Below are positions 7,475 through 16,106 of a DNA stretch of 56,114 nt, one piece after another. The DNA comes from Bacteroidales bacterium (GTDB taxonomy: Bacteria > Bacteroidota > Bacteroidia > Bacteroidales > UBA932), in the NCBI GenBank assembly GCA_017546585.1, contig JAFYWC010000133.1:1-56114 (forward strand), read 5' to 3'. Numbering within the stretch: position 1 is the stretch's first letter; every line of letters begins with the position of its first letter. The notes beneath the pieces are model-generated. The model was given only the letters and a program-made list of their open reading frames with translations, had not been told where the DNA came from and searched no databases. Position numbers and translations under genes: made by a program.

Positions 7475-9937
7475 ATGCAAGTATTGAAATTTGGCGGATC
7501 GTCAGTGGCGAACGCACAGAATATGTCAAAAGTCGTGGACATCGTAGCAAATGCGGTGGACCGTGACAGAACCATCCTTGTATCATCGGCAATCAGCGGA
7601 TGTACAGACACGCTGATCAAGATCGGCACACTGGCATCGCAGCGCGACGAAAGCTACAAGCAGCTGATCGACGAACTTCAGGAAAGACACCACATCATCA
7701 TCAAGGACTTCCTGCCTCTCGAGAAGCAGGACGAGTCTCTGGAGGTGTGCGACTCTCTCTTCGATTCGCTCAGAAGCATCGCCCAGGGAGTGTTCCTCCT
7801 CGGCGAGCTCTCCCCTGCCAGCCTTGACGCCATCCAGGGATTCGGCGAGCTCTGGTCTACAAAGATCCTCGCCACCAAGCTTGCCTCGATCGGCATCGCC
7901 ACCAAGTGGATCGACTCCCGTCAGATCGTGCGCACCTTCGCGAAGGGCGACAAGAACATCGTGGACATCCAGAAGACCTACGCCCGCGTGAACGAGATGG
8001 TGGAGAAGAACCCGATCACACAGCTCTTCGTCCTTCCTGGCTTCATCGCTTCGGACAAGCAGGGCCGCACTACGACTCTCGGCCGCGGCGGTTCCGACTA
8101 CACAGCTTCGCTGTATGCGGTAGGATGCAAGGCACGCAACCTCGAGATCTGGACTGACGTACCGGGTATGATGACCTCCAACCCCAAGGTGGTCCCTACT
8201 GCCCGCACAATCAGCAACATTTCATACAAGGCAGCCCTCGAACTTTCACACTTCGGTGCGAAAGTGATCTATCCGCCTACAATCCAGCCTGTTGTGGCAG
8301 AGGGTATTCCTATCTACGTAAAGAACACATTCGATCCTTCCGCATACGGCACTCTCATCGAGAAGAACCCGCCACGCAGCAAGGATGCAGTGATCGGAAT
8401 CTCGAATTCCGACAATATCGCCCTCCTTTCGCTCGAAGGCAGCGGAATGGTCGGCATCCCTGGCTTCTCGAGCCGTCTGTTCGAGACTCTCAGCCAGAAC
8501 GACATCAACATCATCCTCATCACCCAGGCGTCATCAGTGCACACAATGTGTATCGCGGTATCTGAAAAGGATGCTGAGAAGGCACGCGAGGCCGCTGACA
8601 GATGCTTCGCATATGAGATCTCTCTCGGCAAGCTCAACCCTCTCAAGGTGGAGAAGGGCTTCTCCATCGTCTGCCTCGTGGGTGACGACGTGTTGAACCA
8701 GAGCGGTTCGACCGGACGTATGCTTGCGGCCCTCGGACGCAACAGCATTCCGGTGAGAGCGACTGCACAGGGTTCGTCAGAAAAGAACATCTCCGTGATC
8801 ATCTCATCTGCTGACACAGATGCGGCGATCCGCACAATCCATAACGAGTTCTTCGACAGAAAGAGCGGTAAGGATATCCATCTCTTCATCGCAGGTTACG
8901 GTGTAGTAGGAAAGGCGCTCGTTGACATCATCGCCAAGAACAGGGACAAGATCGAGGCCCGCACAGGTAGAAGACTCCACGTATGCGGTCTCTCGAACAG
9001 CCGCAAGTTCGTCATCGACAAGAACGGCCTTGCTCTCGAGAACATCGAGGCTCTCCTCGCATCCGGCGAGAACTCTGCAGACGAGGCATACTTCACTCAG
9101 CTGGCGACACTCACAATGGAGAATTCGGTGTTCGTGGACTGTACAGCATCAGCTGACATCGCGTTCAAGTATATGAACCTCTTCAAGAGAGGCTACTCTG
9201 TGGTTGCCTGCAACAAGATCACATTCTCAGCACCATACAAGCACTATGCTGCCCTCAAGGAGGCTGCGATCGAGATCGGAGCGACACTCCGCTACGAGAC
9301 CACTGTAGGAGCTGCGCTTCCTATCCTCGAGTCGATTTCACGCAGCGTACACAGCGGCGACGAGATCGTGCGCATCGAGGCCGTGCTCAGCGGTACTCTC
9401 AACTACATCTTCAGCAACTATGCAGGAGGCGAAGGCGGTACATTCGCAGAAGTGGTGAAGAGAGCGCAGGATGCAGGCTACACCGAGCCGGATCCACGTC
9501 TCGACCTCAGCGGACGCGATGTGCTCCGCAAGCTGCTCATCCTCTCACGTGAGGCTGGCGTGGGCATCGACGAGAAGGATGTGGACATTTCCGCACTTCT
9601 TCCGGAGGAGTTCTTCGAGGGAGATGTGAACGCATTCTATGCGAAGCTTGCAGAGAACGAGGAGATGTTTGCGGCAAGATACAACGAGGCTGCATCGAAG
9701 GGTCTCAGACAGAGATTCGTCGCTTCGCTTGTTAAGGACGCCGAGTCACCTCTCGGTTACCGCGCACGCATCGGCCTTGAGTCAATCGACTCTGCCCATC
9801 CGCTCTACAACCTTTGCGGAACAGACAACGCTGCATTGATTCAGACAGACTTCTACCCTTCACCGCTCGTGATTCAGGGAGCAGGAGCAGGAGCTTATCA
9901 GACAGCGTCAGGTGTATTGAATGACATTGTAATGTAA
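7475..9937 (+). CDS. thrA: Bifunctional aspartokinase / homoserine dehydrogenase
   Basis: 820 residues. Residues 1-295 are the aspartokinase with VLKFGGSSV at the start and TLGRGGSDYT near 205. Residues about 310-455 are two ACT domains for amino-acid feedback. From 468 on is homoserine dehydrogenase, opening with the nucleotide-binding IAGYGVVGKAL. Together they catalyse the first and third steps from aspartate to homoserine; Asd at 11770 supplies the middle step. The same fusion is called ThrA or MetL; which amino acid inhibits it cannot be read here. Sits between metX and metY, so its main role in this operon is likely homoserine for methionine. Confidence 0.93.
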   Translation: MQVLKFGGSSVANAQNMSKVVDIVANAVDRDRTILVSSAISGCTDTLIKIGTLASQRDESYKQLIDELQERHHIIIKDFLPLEKQDESLEVCDSLFDSLRSIAQGVFLLGELSPASLDAIQGFGELWSTKILATKLASIGIATKWIDSRQIVRTFAKGDKNIVDIQKTYARVNEMVEKNPITQLFVLPGFIASDKQGRTTTLGRGGSDYTASLYAVGCKARNLEIWTDVPGMMTSNPKVVPTARTISNISYKAALELSHFGAKVIYPPTIQPVVAEGIPIYVKNTFDPSAYGTLIEKNPPRSKDAVIGISNSDNIALLSLEGSGMVGIPGFSSRLFETLSQNDINIILITQASSVHTMCIAVSEKDAEKAREAADRCFAYEISLGKLNPLKVEKGFSIVCLVGDDVLNQSGSTGRMLAALGRNSIPVRATAQGSSEKNISVIISSADTDAAIRTIHNEFFDRKSGKDIHLFIAGYGVVGKALVDIIAKNRDKIEARTGRRLHVCGLSNSRKFVIDKNGLALENIEALLASGENSADEAYFTQLATLTMENSVFVDCTASADIAFKYMNLFKRGYSVVACNKITFSAPYKHYAALKEAAIEIGATLRYETTVGAALPILESISRSVHSGDEIVRIEAVLSGTLNYIFSNYAGGEGGTFAEVVKRAQDAGYTEPDPRLDLSGRDVLRKLLILSREAGVGIDEKDVDISALLPEEFFEGDVNAFYAKLAENEEMFAARYNEAASKGLRQRFVASLVKDAESPLGYRARIGLESIDSAHPLYNLCGTDNAALIQTDFYPSPLVIQGAGAGAYQTASGVLNDIVM

Positions 9938-9939
9938 TT

Positions 9940-11217
9940 ATGGAAAAGAAGAATTATAGATTTGAGACTTTGCAGGTAAGAGCGGGACAGGAGATCGATC
10001 CTGTTTCGAAGGGTACTGCGGTACCTATCTACCAGAGCACAGCATATACATTCGACAGTATGGAATACGGCGCAGAGCTCTTTGAGCTCAAGCGTCCGGG
10101 CAACATATATACACGTATCACAAACACTACCACTGATGTGTTCGAGAAGAGAATGGCGGCACTCGAAGGCGGTGTTGCGGCTTGCGCAACTGCTTCGGGA
10201 CAGTCTGCAGTATTCCTCTCGATAACCAACATCTGCGGTCCCGGCGACAACATCGTGGCCCAGCCGTTCCTCTACGGAGGCACATTCACAATGTTCGCCA
10301 TCACACTCCGTGATATGGGCATCGAGGTGCGCTTCGCAAAGAGCGACAACGTAGCTGACCTCGAAGCACTCGTGGACGACCGCACAAAGGCTATCTTCCT
10401 CGAGAACATCGGAAACCCTGCATTCAACATTCCTGACTATGAGCCTATCGTAGAGATGGCACGTCGCAGGGGTGTGTGCGTTATGGTGGACAACACCTTC
10501 GGTATGGGAGGTTACCTCTTCCGTCCGTTCGAGTGGGGATGCAACGTATCGGTGCATTCTGCGACAAAGTGGATCTGCGGACACGGAACAGCGCTCGGCG
10601 GTGTGGTAGTGGACGGCGGCAACTTCGACTGGACACCTGAGAAGTATCCGCTTCTTGCTGCCCCATCGGAGAGTTATCACGGCCTTGTGTACAAGGATGT
10701 GTTCGGTCCGGCTGCGTTCGCTGGACGCGTACGCGTGGACGGCCTCCGCAACATCGGTCCGGCACCGTCTCCGTTCAACTCGTTCCTTATGCTCCAGGGC
10801 CTTGAGACACTGTCGCTGAGAGCAGAGCGTTGCTGCGCGAACACTCTTGCTGTGGCAGAGTTCCTTGAGGGACACCCTGCAGTGGAGAGCGTGAACTACC
10901 CTGGCCTCAAGAGCAGCCCATATCACGAGCTTGCGTGCAAGTATCTGAAGAACGGCTTCGGCGGAGTGCTCACATTCCGTGTGAAGGGAGGTTTCGAGGC
11001 TGCAGCAGAGCTGGTGACAAAGCTTGAACTCATCCTTCACGTCGGCAGTGTGGGAGATGCGAAGTCACTCATCGTGCATCCGGCATCGACCACCCATTCT
11101 CAGCTCAGTCCTGAGGAGCAGGTGGCGGCAGGAGTATACCCTAATATGCTCCGCCTCAGCGTCGGCATCGAGAACGTAGACGACCTCATCGCCGACCTCG
11201 CCGCCGCACTGGGATAA
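9940..11217 (+). CDS. metY: O-acetylhomoserine aminocarboxypropyltransferase
   Basis: 425 residues, Cys/Met metabolism PLP enzyme family. The PLP lysine is Lys210 in SVHSATKWICGHGTALGG, the pattern of O-acetylhomoserine sulfhydrylases. The N-terminus FETLQVRAGQE and the C-terminal VHPASTTHSQLSPEEQ are also typical. It makes homocysteine directly from O-acetylhomoserine and sulfide (or methanethiol to methionine). The ATG follows the upstream stop after two bases, so translation is coupled. It matches MetX upstream, which supplies its acetylated substrate. Confidence 0.93.
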   Translation: MEKKNYRFETLQVRAGQEIDPVSKGTAVPIYQSTAYTFDSMEYGAELFELKRPGNIYTRITNTTTDVFEKRMAALEGGVAACATASGQSAVFLSITNICGPGDNIVAQPFLYGGTFTMFAITLRDMGIEVRFAKSDNVADLEALVDDRTKAIFLENIGNPAFNIPDYEPIVEMARRRGVCVMVDNTFGMGGYLFRPFEWGCNVSVHSATKWICGHGTALGGVVVDGGNFDWTPEKYPLLAAPSESYHGLVYKDVFGPAAFAGRVRVDGLRNIGPAPSPFNSFLMLQGLETLSLRAERCCANTLAVAEFLEGHPAVESVNYPGLKSSPYHELACKYLKNGFGGVLTFRVKGGFEAAAELVTKLELILHVGSVGDAKSLIVHPASTTHSQLSPEEQVAAGVYPNMLRLSVGIENVDDLIADLAAALG

Positions 11218-11230
11218 AGTTCACAAACAT

Positions 11231-11290
11231 TTCGAGCCCTTTATTGTCATTTCAAACCCTTTATTGTCATTTCAAACCCTTTATTGTCAT
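11231..11290. repeat. Three tandem 20-bp units at the left end of the GIY-YIG element
   Basis: Three head-to-tail copies of TTCAAACCCTTTATTGTCAT (the first reads TTCGAGCCC). Each unit ends with the same TTGTCAT that begins the 35-bp terminal repeat at 11287. This looks like stepwise growth outward from the element's end. Confidence 0.85.
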
Positions 11291-11321
11291 TTCGAGCGCC
11301 CGCAGGGCGTCGAGAAATCTA
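11287..11321. repeat. Left 35-bp inverted terminal repeat
   Basis: Begins TCATTTCGAGCG and ends GTCGAGAAATCTA. It is the inverted partner of 11624-11658. The middle forms its own hairpin (GCGCCC, GCA, GGGCGT). Confidence 0.85.
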
Positions 11322-11332
11322 AAACATCAAAT

Positions 11333-11626
11333 ATGTATAACAAATACTACATATATGTAATGTCCAGTCAAAATGACAATACGTTATACATTGGTGTCAC
11401 AAACGACCTTGAACGAAGGGTAAAAGAACACAAACGTGGAGAAATACCAGGTTTTACACAAAGATATCATTGTTGTAAACTAGTATATTTCGAAGAGTAC
11501 TCTGACATTAATCAAGCAATAGAAAGGGAAAAGAAACTCAAGAAATGGAGAAGAGAGAAGAAAGATTGGTTAATTAAAACTAAAAATCCAGAACTTGTTG
11601 ATTTGGCTGCAGATTTAGTTATATAG
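11333..11626 (+). CDS. Single-domain GIY-YIG nuclease (URI-type)
   Basis: 97 residues from the ATG at 11333. KYYIYVM followed by NTLYIGVTNDLERRV is the GIY-YIG signature with the catalytic arginine; EEYSDINQAIEREKKLKKWR carries the conserved glutamate region. It is of UvrC/URI single-domain type, without a DNA-binding domain. The stop codon TAG (11624-11626) is the first three bases of the right terminal repeat, so gene and repeat are physically fused. An in-frame upstream ATG (11264) would start inside the tandem repeats and is rejected. Likely the nuclease that mobilises or maintains its flanking repeats; this is inference. Confidence 0.88.
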   Translation: MYNKYYIYVMSSQNDNTLYIGVTNDLERRVKEHKRGEIPGFTQRYHCCKLVYFEEYSDINQAIEREKKLKKWRREKKDWLIKTKNPELVDLAADLVI

Positions 11627-11658
11627 ATTTCTCGACTCGCTTCGCTCGCTCGAAATGA
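11624..11658. repeat. Right 35-bp inverted terminal repeat
   Basis: Begins TAGATTTCTCGACTCG and ends CTCGAAATGA; inverted match to 11287-11321, with the best agreement in the outer 12 bases of each end. The inner CGCTTCGCTCG part can pair with itself. Confidence 0.85.
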
Positions 11659-11742
11659 CAGAACAACAACTCCCGAAATGACAGAACAACAACTCTCGAA
11701 ATGACAGAACAACAACTCCCGAAATGACAGAATAACAACAAT
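11651..11742. repeat. Four tandem 23-bp units at the right end of the GIY-YIG element
   Basis: Units start at 11651, 11674, 11697 and 11720, each beginning CGAAATGACAGAA and followed by an AACAAC spacer. Each repeats the end of the terminal repeat (CGAAATGACA), mirroring the left array. Confidence 0.85.
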
Positions 11743-11769
11743 AGAACAAACGAATTAACATACGAAAAT

Positions 11770-12777
11770 ATGAAAGTAGCTGTAGTAGGTGCCACAGGAT
11801 TGGTTGGCACAAGAATGCTGGAAGTTCTTGCAGAGAGAAACTTCCCAGTGACCGAGCTCATCCCTGTAGCATCGGCAAAGTCCATCGGACGCAAGATCAC
11901 ATTCCAGGGCAAGGAGTGGACTGTTGTAAGCGCAGAAGACGCTATCGCAGCACGTCCTGACCTCGCACTCTTCTCTGCAGGCGGAAGCACATCAGCTGAG
12001 CTCGCACCTAAATTTGCAGAAGTAGGCACACGCGTGGTGGACAACTCATCACAGTGGAGAATGGACCCCACAAAGAAACTCGTTGTTCCTGAGGTGAACG
12101 GCGACGTTATCGAGGAGTCCGACTACATCATCGCAAACCCTAACTGCTCGACAATCCAGATGCTCCTTCCGCTCTGGCCTCTTCACAAGGCATACACAAT
12201 CAAGCGTATCGTAGTATCTACATATCAGTCAGTGACCGGAACAGGCTACAAGGCTATGGACCAGATGACTGCAGAGCGTGCAGGCGGAGTATGGGGCGAA
12301 TACCCTGCAGTATACCCTCATCCGATCGACCAGAACATCCTTCCTCACATCGATTCTTTCCTTGAGACAGGCTACACCAAGGAGGAGATGAAGATGGTGA
12401 ACGAGACACACAAGATCTTCGCAGACGACACAATCGGCGTATCTCCTACGACTGTCCGCGTTCCTGTACAGGGCGGCCACTCCGAGTCTATCAATCTTGA
12501 GTTCGAGAAGGACTTCACTCTTGAGGATGTCCGCAAGATGATGGAGGAGATGCCTGGCGTGACCCTCCAGGATGATCCGACAAACTGCGTATATCCTATG
12601 CCTCTCTACGCTTGGGGCAAGAACGACGTGTTCGTAGGACGCTTCCGTCGCGACCCATCTGTGAAGTACGGCCTCAACTTCTGGTGCGTAGCTGACAACC
12701 TCCGCAAGGGAGCAGCGACAAACGCAGTCCAGATCGCTGAAAAGCTTATCGAGAAGGGCTTCTTGCCAAAGGAGTAG
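11770..12777 (+). CDS. asd: Aspartate-semialdehyde dehydrogenase
   Basis: 335 residues, full length. Starts MKVAVVGATGLVG (NADP-binding loop). The catalytic Cys126 is in IIANPNCSTIQM, and the substrate-binding segment VPVQGGHSESIN is present. It reduces aspartyl phosphate to the semialdehyde, between the two activities of the fused enzyme at 7475. No Bacteroidetes -7 box is visible just upstream, so expression may depend on read-through from the met operon across the GIY-YIG element, or on a promoter not recognised. Confidence 0.93.
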   Translation: MKVAVVGATGLVGTRMLEVLAERNFPVTELIPVASAKSIGRKITFQGKEWTVVSAEDAIAARPDLALFSAGGSTSAELAPKFAEVGTRVVDNSSQWRMDPTKKLVVPEVNGDVIEESDYIIANPNCSTIQMLLPLWPLHKAYTIKRIVVSTYQSVTGTGYKAMDQMTAERAGGVWGEYPAVYPHPIDQNILPHIDSFLETGYTKEEMKMVNETHKIFADDTIGVSPTTVRVPVQGGHSESINLEFEKDFTLEDVRKMMEEMPGVTLQDDPTNCVYPMPLYAWGKNDVFVGRFRRDPSVKYGLNFWCVADNLRKGAATNAVQIAEKLIEKGFLPKE

Positions 12778-12819
12778 CAGCCTGGCGGCCAAGCTACTCA
12801 CAATCAACAATATACAGAA

Positions 12820-12855
12820 ACCGCGTGCTCCCTTTTGGGAGCACGCGGTTTTTAT
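12820..12855. terminator. Terminator between asd and the tyrosine phosphatase gene
   Basis: ACCGCGTGCTCCC, loop TTTT, GGGAGCACGCGGT followed by TTTT. The 13-bp perfect GC-rich stem with T tail serves asd on the plus strand and may also act on the minus strand. Confidence 0.9.
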
Positions 12856-12891
12856 ATTTAACTGTAAATCAGCTGGTTAAGCGCCAGGCGA

Positions 12892-14193
12892 TTACTCAGC
12901 TGGAGTAAGGTCGGCGTAAGGCTCTGTAAGCATAAGCTCACGGTAAGCGTCGATATCCGCCTGTGAGATTCCGATGTCGAGGAGATACTTCTCGATACGT
13001 ACTGAGAACGGAGTATAGTCTGGAGAGTTCTTGTCATCGTTGAACTCATAAGTTCCGTTAGGATACTTACCTGCCCAGATGTACTCTGCAGCCGGCTTGT
13101 AAGCCCAAGTTGTGCGGAGGTTCTGGAAAGTCTTGTAAGTCTCAGATGACGCGATAGACCAACCTCTTGGTGAGAAGTAAGTCACCTCGTACTCCTTAGA
13201 GATGTCACCCTCAACAACGTCGAGGAGACCAAGGATAAGCATACCGAGTGTACCTGTACGGTCACGACCGAGTGAGCAGTGGTAAACAACCGGCTTGTCA
13301 GCCTTCACACAGTCGATGATGAACTGCATACACTGACGAGTCTTGTCACCCTTCTCAGCCTTGAGCATAGAGTCTCCACCTGTCTCGATGAGAGGTGCGC
13401 AGAAATCCATACCGTCGATAGCTGGAGCGTCGAGAACGTCGCTTGTGTTACGGAGGTCGAGCTGAGCCTTGATACCCTCAGCGATCATAGCCTTCTTGCC
13501 GCTGTTAGCCATTGTACTGCTCTCCCAACGTCCTGTACGGTAGATCTTGTGGTACTTGACCATCTTACCGTCGTAAGTAAGCCAGCCACCCATATCACGA
13601 CCGTTACGTACGCGAGTCTTGAAGAATACCTGACGGATGTGTCCGTATGTGCTGAAGTTACCCTCTGTCATCACTGTACCGTTGTCGATTGAAGACACCT
13701 TGTAAGTGTAGTGTACGTTAGGAGTAAGGTTGTTGATAGTCACATAGTACTCACCTGCAGAGATGTCCTGTGTCATTGACCAGCCTGTCTCCTGCTCAGC
13801 AAGCTCGAGTCTGAGTTTGCCCTCTGCCTCGTTAGCCTCCCATCTGAGAGTGTACTCGCTTGACTTGTCATTGTTTACTGACTCACCCTCTGCGAGCTGT
13901 CCGTTGTAACCACCGTGGTAGTCGAGAACAACTGAGTATGAGTAATCACGGTCTGGATAAGTAACGTTCTTGACGAACTCCTCAGCATAGTGGTTAGGAG
14001 CGAGAACGCAGTCGCCGCTCTTGATCTCAGGAGCAAGCACCACCTCAGGCTCTGGATCTGGTGTTGGAGTTACAGGAGTATCAACCGGTGGGTCCGGAGT
14101 CGGGTCGTCCTGTGGTGTATCAGGCTTCTGACAGCCGATCATCATTGCCGGAACAATAAGTCCGAGCAAAAGATAACGTAAATTCATTTTCAT
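12892..14193 (-). CDS. Secreted tyrosine-phosphatase-like lipoprotein
   Basis: 433 residues. Lipoprotein signal with lipobox MIGC (Cys21), then a Pro/Asp-rich linker (about 24-50), a beta-rich fibronectin-like stretch (about 55-185), then a Y_phosphatase3-type domain. The P-loop CX5R is in VVYHCSLGRDRTGT (Cys306, Arg312); RNGRDMGGW and KAQLDLRNTSD are further family motifs. Enzymes of this family hydrolyse phosphotyrosine, phosphoinositides or sugar phosphates. Surface or periplasmic location and membership of a sugar-utilisation operon make a small-molecule or glycan phosphate a reasonable substrate, but this is inference. Last gene of the operon that starts at glmM. Confidence 0.85.
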   Translation of the reverse strand: MKMNLRYLLLGLIVPAMMIGCQKPDTPQDDPTPDPPVDTPVTPTPDPEPEVVLAPEIKSGDCVLAPNHYAEEFVKNVTYPDRDYSYSVVLDYHGGYNGQLAEGESVNNDKSSEYTLRWEANEAEGKLRLELAEQETGWSMTQDISAGEYYVTINNLTPNVHYTYKVSSIDNGTVMTEGNFSTYGHIRQVFFKTRVRNGRDMGGWLTYDGKMVKYHKIYRTGRWESSTMANSGKKAMIAEGIKAQLDLRNTSDVLDAPAIDGMDFCAPLIETGGDSMLKAEKGDKTRQCMQFIIDCVKADKPVVYHCSLGRDRTGTLGMLILGLLDVVEGDISKEYEVTYFSPRGWSIASSETYKTFQNLRTTWAYKPAAEYIWAGKYPNGTYEFNDDKNSPDYTPFSVRIEKYLLDIGISQADIDAYRELMLTEPYADLTPAE

Positions 14194-14214
14194 TGATAGT
14201 ATTGTTTATTGTAT

Positions 14215-14290
14215 TAGATTTCTCCACTCCCTACGGTCGGTCGAAATGACAATGTAGGGACGAAATGACAGTATAAAGTCGAAATGACAG
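14215..14290. repeat. Orphan GIY-YIG-type repeat with iterated end
   Basis: 14215-14249 matches the right terminal repeat of the GIY-YIG element (TAGATTTCTC at one end, TCGAAATGA at the other, 35 bases). CGAAATGACA then recurs at 14242, 14261 and 14280, 19 bases apart with unrelated spacers. No nuclease gene is attached. It fills the gap between two lipoprotein genes. Confidence 0.8.
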
Positions 14291-14297
14291 AACTGCA

Positions 14298-15038
14298 TTA
14301 CGGAAGAGTGATTGTAAGCATTGGCTCGAGCTCGCCTGCCTCTTTCTGTGCGAAAGTCTTGCAAGGAAGCTGGCCGATGCAAGACCAGTTGAGGTCATAC
14401 TGATACATACCCATAGTGAACTGAGTAGCACCGCTGATGCCGTAAGCGTCGAGAACTAACTCGCGGAGGATAGAAGCCTCGAATGCCCAAGTGCCGTTCT
14501 TGTAAGGAGCCGGAACGCTTGAAAGCACTGCCATACCTGAAGCAAGAACCTTCTCTGTACCTGAATCTGTATAGTGGTAGAAGTTAGGATCCCAAGCCTT
14601 GGCTGCACCCTGAACTGTGCCGTCTTCTGTCTCGATCTCCTCGAATACGCTGCCCTCAGCCTTTGCCTCGTAACCTGCACCGCTCCACTTGGAGTTGTTT
14701 CCTGTTGAAGGATCGTTGTCAAGGTCGAAGTAAGGAACGAACACGAGAGTCTCCTCTGGGATGAACTCGCAGAAGATGTGGATGAACTCCTCGTCAGCAT
14801 ATACCTTGAAAGTCTTGAACTGCTCGTAAAGGACATCGTCAGCAGGGCAAGTCGCCACTACAACACCCTCAAGAGCTTCCCAGTCAGAATAGTCACCGTC
14901 ACACTGGATCGCTGCATTAGACTCGATCTCCGGTTCATCAGAACCGCCATTGTTGTTTCCGCCTTCATTTCCGTTCTTCTCGCAAGCAGAGAACGCGATC
15001 ATAGCAGCCGCAGCTGCAAAAGCCATTAGTTTTTTCAT
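14298..15038 (-). CDS. Surface glycan-binding lipoprotein (CBM9-like), copy 2
   Basis: 246 residues with lipobox FSAC (Cys19) and a Gly/Asn-rich linker, then IQCDGDYSDWEAL, the DGxxxDW opening of CBM9-like sugar-binding domains, and a beta-sandwich body (KVYADEEFIHIFCEF). The last 20 residues include FTMGMYQYD and EPMLTITLP. It is a paralogue of the lipoprotein at 32918-33670, which sits next to SusD. No catalytic motif is seen. Probably binds sugars at the surface. In the glmM-galE operon, upstream of the phosphatase. Confidence 0.7.
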   Translation of the reverse strand: MKKLMAFAAAAAMIAFSACEKNGNEGGNNNGGSDEPEIESNAAIQCDGDYSDWEALEGVVVATCPADDVLYEQFKTFKVYADEEFIHIFCEFIPEETLVFVPYFDLDNDPSTGNNSKWSGAGYEAKAEGSVFEEIETEDGTVQGAAKAWDPNFYHYTDSGTEKVLASGMAVLSSVPAPYKNGTWAFEASILRELVLDAYGISGATQFTMGMYQYDLNWSCIGQLPCKTFAQKEAGELEPMLTITLP

Positions 15039-15050
15039 TGTTATCTTTGG

Positions 15051-16094
15051 TTATTTGTTGTTTTCAGCAAGATATTTCTCCCACGCCCAAGCAGATGCGA
15101 GAGTCTCCTCTACTGTGCGCTCCGCCTTCCAGCCGAGCTCCTCGTTTGCGAATGTAGGGTCAGCCCAAAGAGCCATCACATCACCCTCACGTCTTGGAAC
15201 GAACTTGTAGTTGAGCTTCACGCCGCTCACCTTCTCGAACTTGGTCACCAGCTCATATACTGAAACCGGACGGCCTGTTCCCACGTTGAAGATCTCGTAA
15301 CCCTTCTTCATTCTGCCGCCGAACATTCTTGCGACAGCCGCTACGTGTGCCTTTGCAAGGTCAGTCACGTCGATGAAGTCGCGGAGGCAGGTACCGTCCT
15401 CTGTAGGATAGTCGTTGCCGAAGATGCTGAGGCACTCTCTCTTGCCGATGGCAGTCTGAGTGATGTATGGAACGAGGTTGTTAGGAACACCTCTTGGAAG
15501 TTCTCCGATGAGTGCTGAAGGATGTGCTCCGATAGGGTTGAAGTATCTGAGAGCGATACCCTTGATAACTGCGTCCTGAGTAGAGGTAGCATATACTACG
15601 TCACGAAGGATATCCTCGCACATTGTCTTTGTGTTTCCATATGGAGACATCGCAGGCATACGTGGAGTCTCCTCAGTTACAGGAAGCACCTTCGACTCAC
15701 CGTAAACAGTTGCAGAAGAAGAGAAGAGAACGTTGCAGCCGCCGTGCTGCTTAGCCACCTCAAGGATGTTGAGGAAAGACACGAGGTTGTTGCTGTAATA
15801 CTTGATAGGCTCAGATACAGACTCACCTACTGCCTTGAAGGCAGCGAAGTGGATAACTGCATCGATCTGGTGCTCAGAGAACACCTTGTCGACTGAAGCA
15901 TAGTCGCAGCAGTCGATCTGATAGAACGGGATATCCTCCCTGCCTGTGATCTTCTTTACACCCTCGAAGCCGCTGATGTCGCAGTTTGACATATTGTCCG
16001 CCACAACAACATCATAACCGGCTGCGATGAGTTCGACAGTCACGTGGCTGCCGATATATCCGGCACCGCCGGAAACCAATACTTTCTTTGCCAT
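15051..16094 (-). CDS. galE: UDP-glucose/UDP-GlcNAc 4-epimerase
   Basis: 347 residues, short-chain dehydrogenase fold. VLVSGGAGYIGSHV binds NAD; the catalytic pair is Tyr152 and Lys156 in SPYGNTK, with SSSATVYGES before it. It interconverts UDP-glucose with UDP-galactose and, in many homologues, UDP-GlcNAc with UDP-GalNAc. Placed 12 bases after the sugar nucleotidyltransferase, with glmM upstream. In the lacto-/galacto-N-biose pathway of bifidobacteria an epimerase works with a NahK-type kinase and a uridylyltransferase; all three kinds of gene occur in this window. Confidence 0.92.
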   Translation of the reverse strand: MAKKVLVSGGAGYIGSHVTVELIAAGYDVVVADNMSNCDISGFEGVKKITGREDIPFYQIDCCDYASVDKVFSEHQIDAVIHFAAFKAVGESVSEPIKYYSNNLVSFLNILEVAKQHGGCNVLFSSSATVYGESKVLPVTEETPRMPAMSPYGNTKTMCEDILRDVVYATSTQDAVIKGIALRYFNPIGAHPSALIGELPRGVPNNLVPYITQTAIGKRECLSIFGNDYPTEDGTCLRDFIDVTDLAKAHVAAVARMFGGRMKKGYEIFNVGTGRPVSVYELVTKFEKVSGVKLNYKFVPRREGDVMALWADPTFANEELGWKAERTVEETLASAWAWEKYLAENNK

Positions 16095-16106
16095 AGTCTA
16101 CAGATC

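Larger units (their letters stand above)
11231..11742 (+). mobile_element. GIY-YIG element with inverted ends and iterated flanks
   Basis: About 510 bp inserted between metY and asd. From the inside out it has one small nuclease gene, a 35-bp imperfectly palindromic inverted repeat on each side, and a short tandem array outside each repeat (three 20-bp units left, four 23-bp units right). The gene is more AT-rich than its neighbours, which suggests transfer. There is no transposase other than the nuclease. Related short repeats without the gene lie at 14215, 23871 and 30001. Confidence 0.75.

Noticed and set aside
9898-11040. 380-codon antisense open frame opposite metY
   Set aside because: Low-complexity Cys/His/Glu/Val product; metY on the other strand has all family motifs.
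11231-11742. CRISPR array
   Set aside because: Units of 20 and 23 bp have near-constant spacer parts, there are only 3-4 copies and no cas genes; they repeat the end of the GIY-YIG element.
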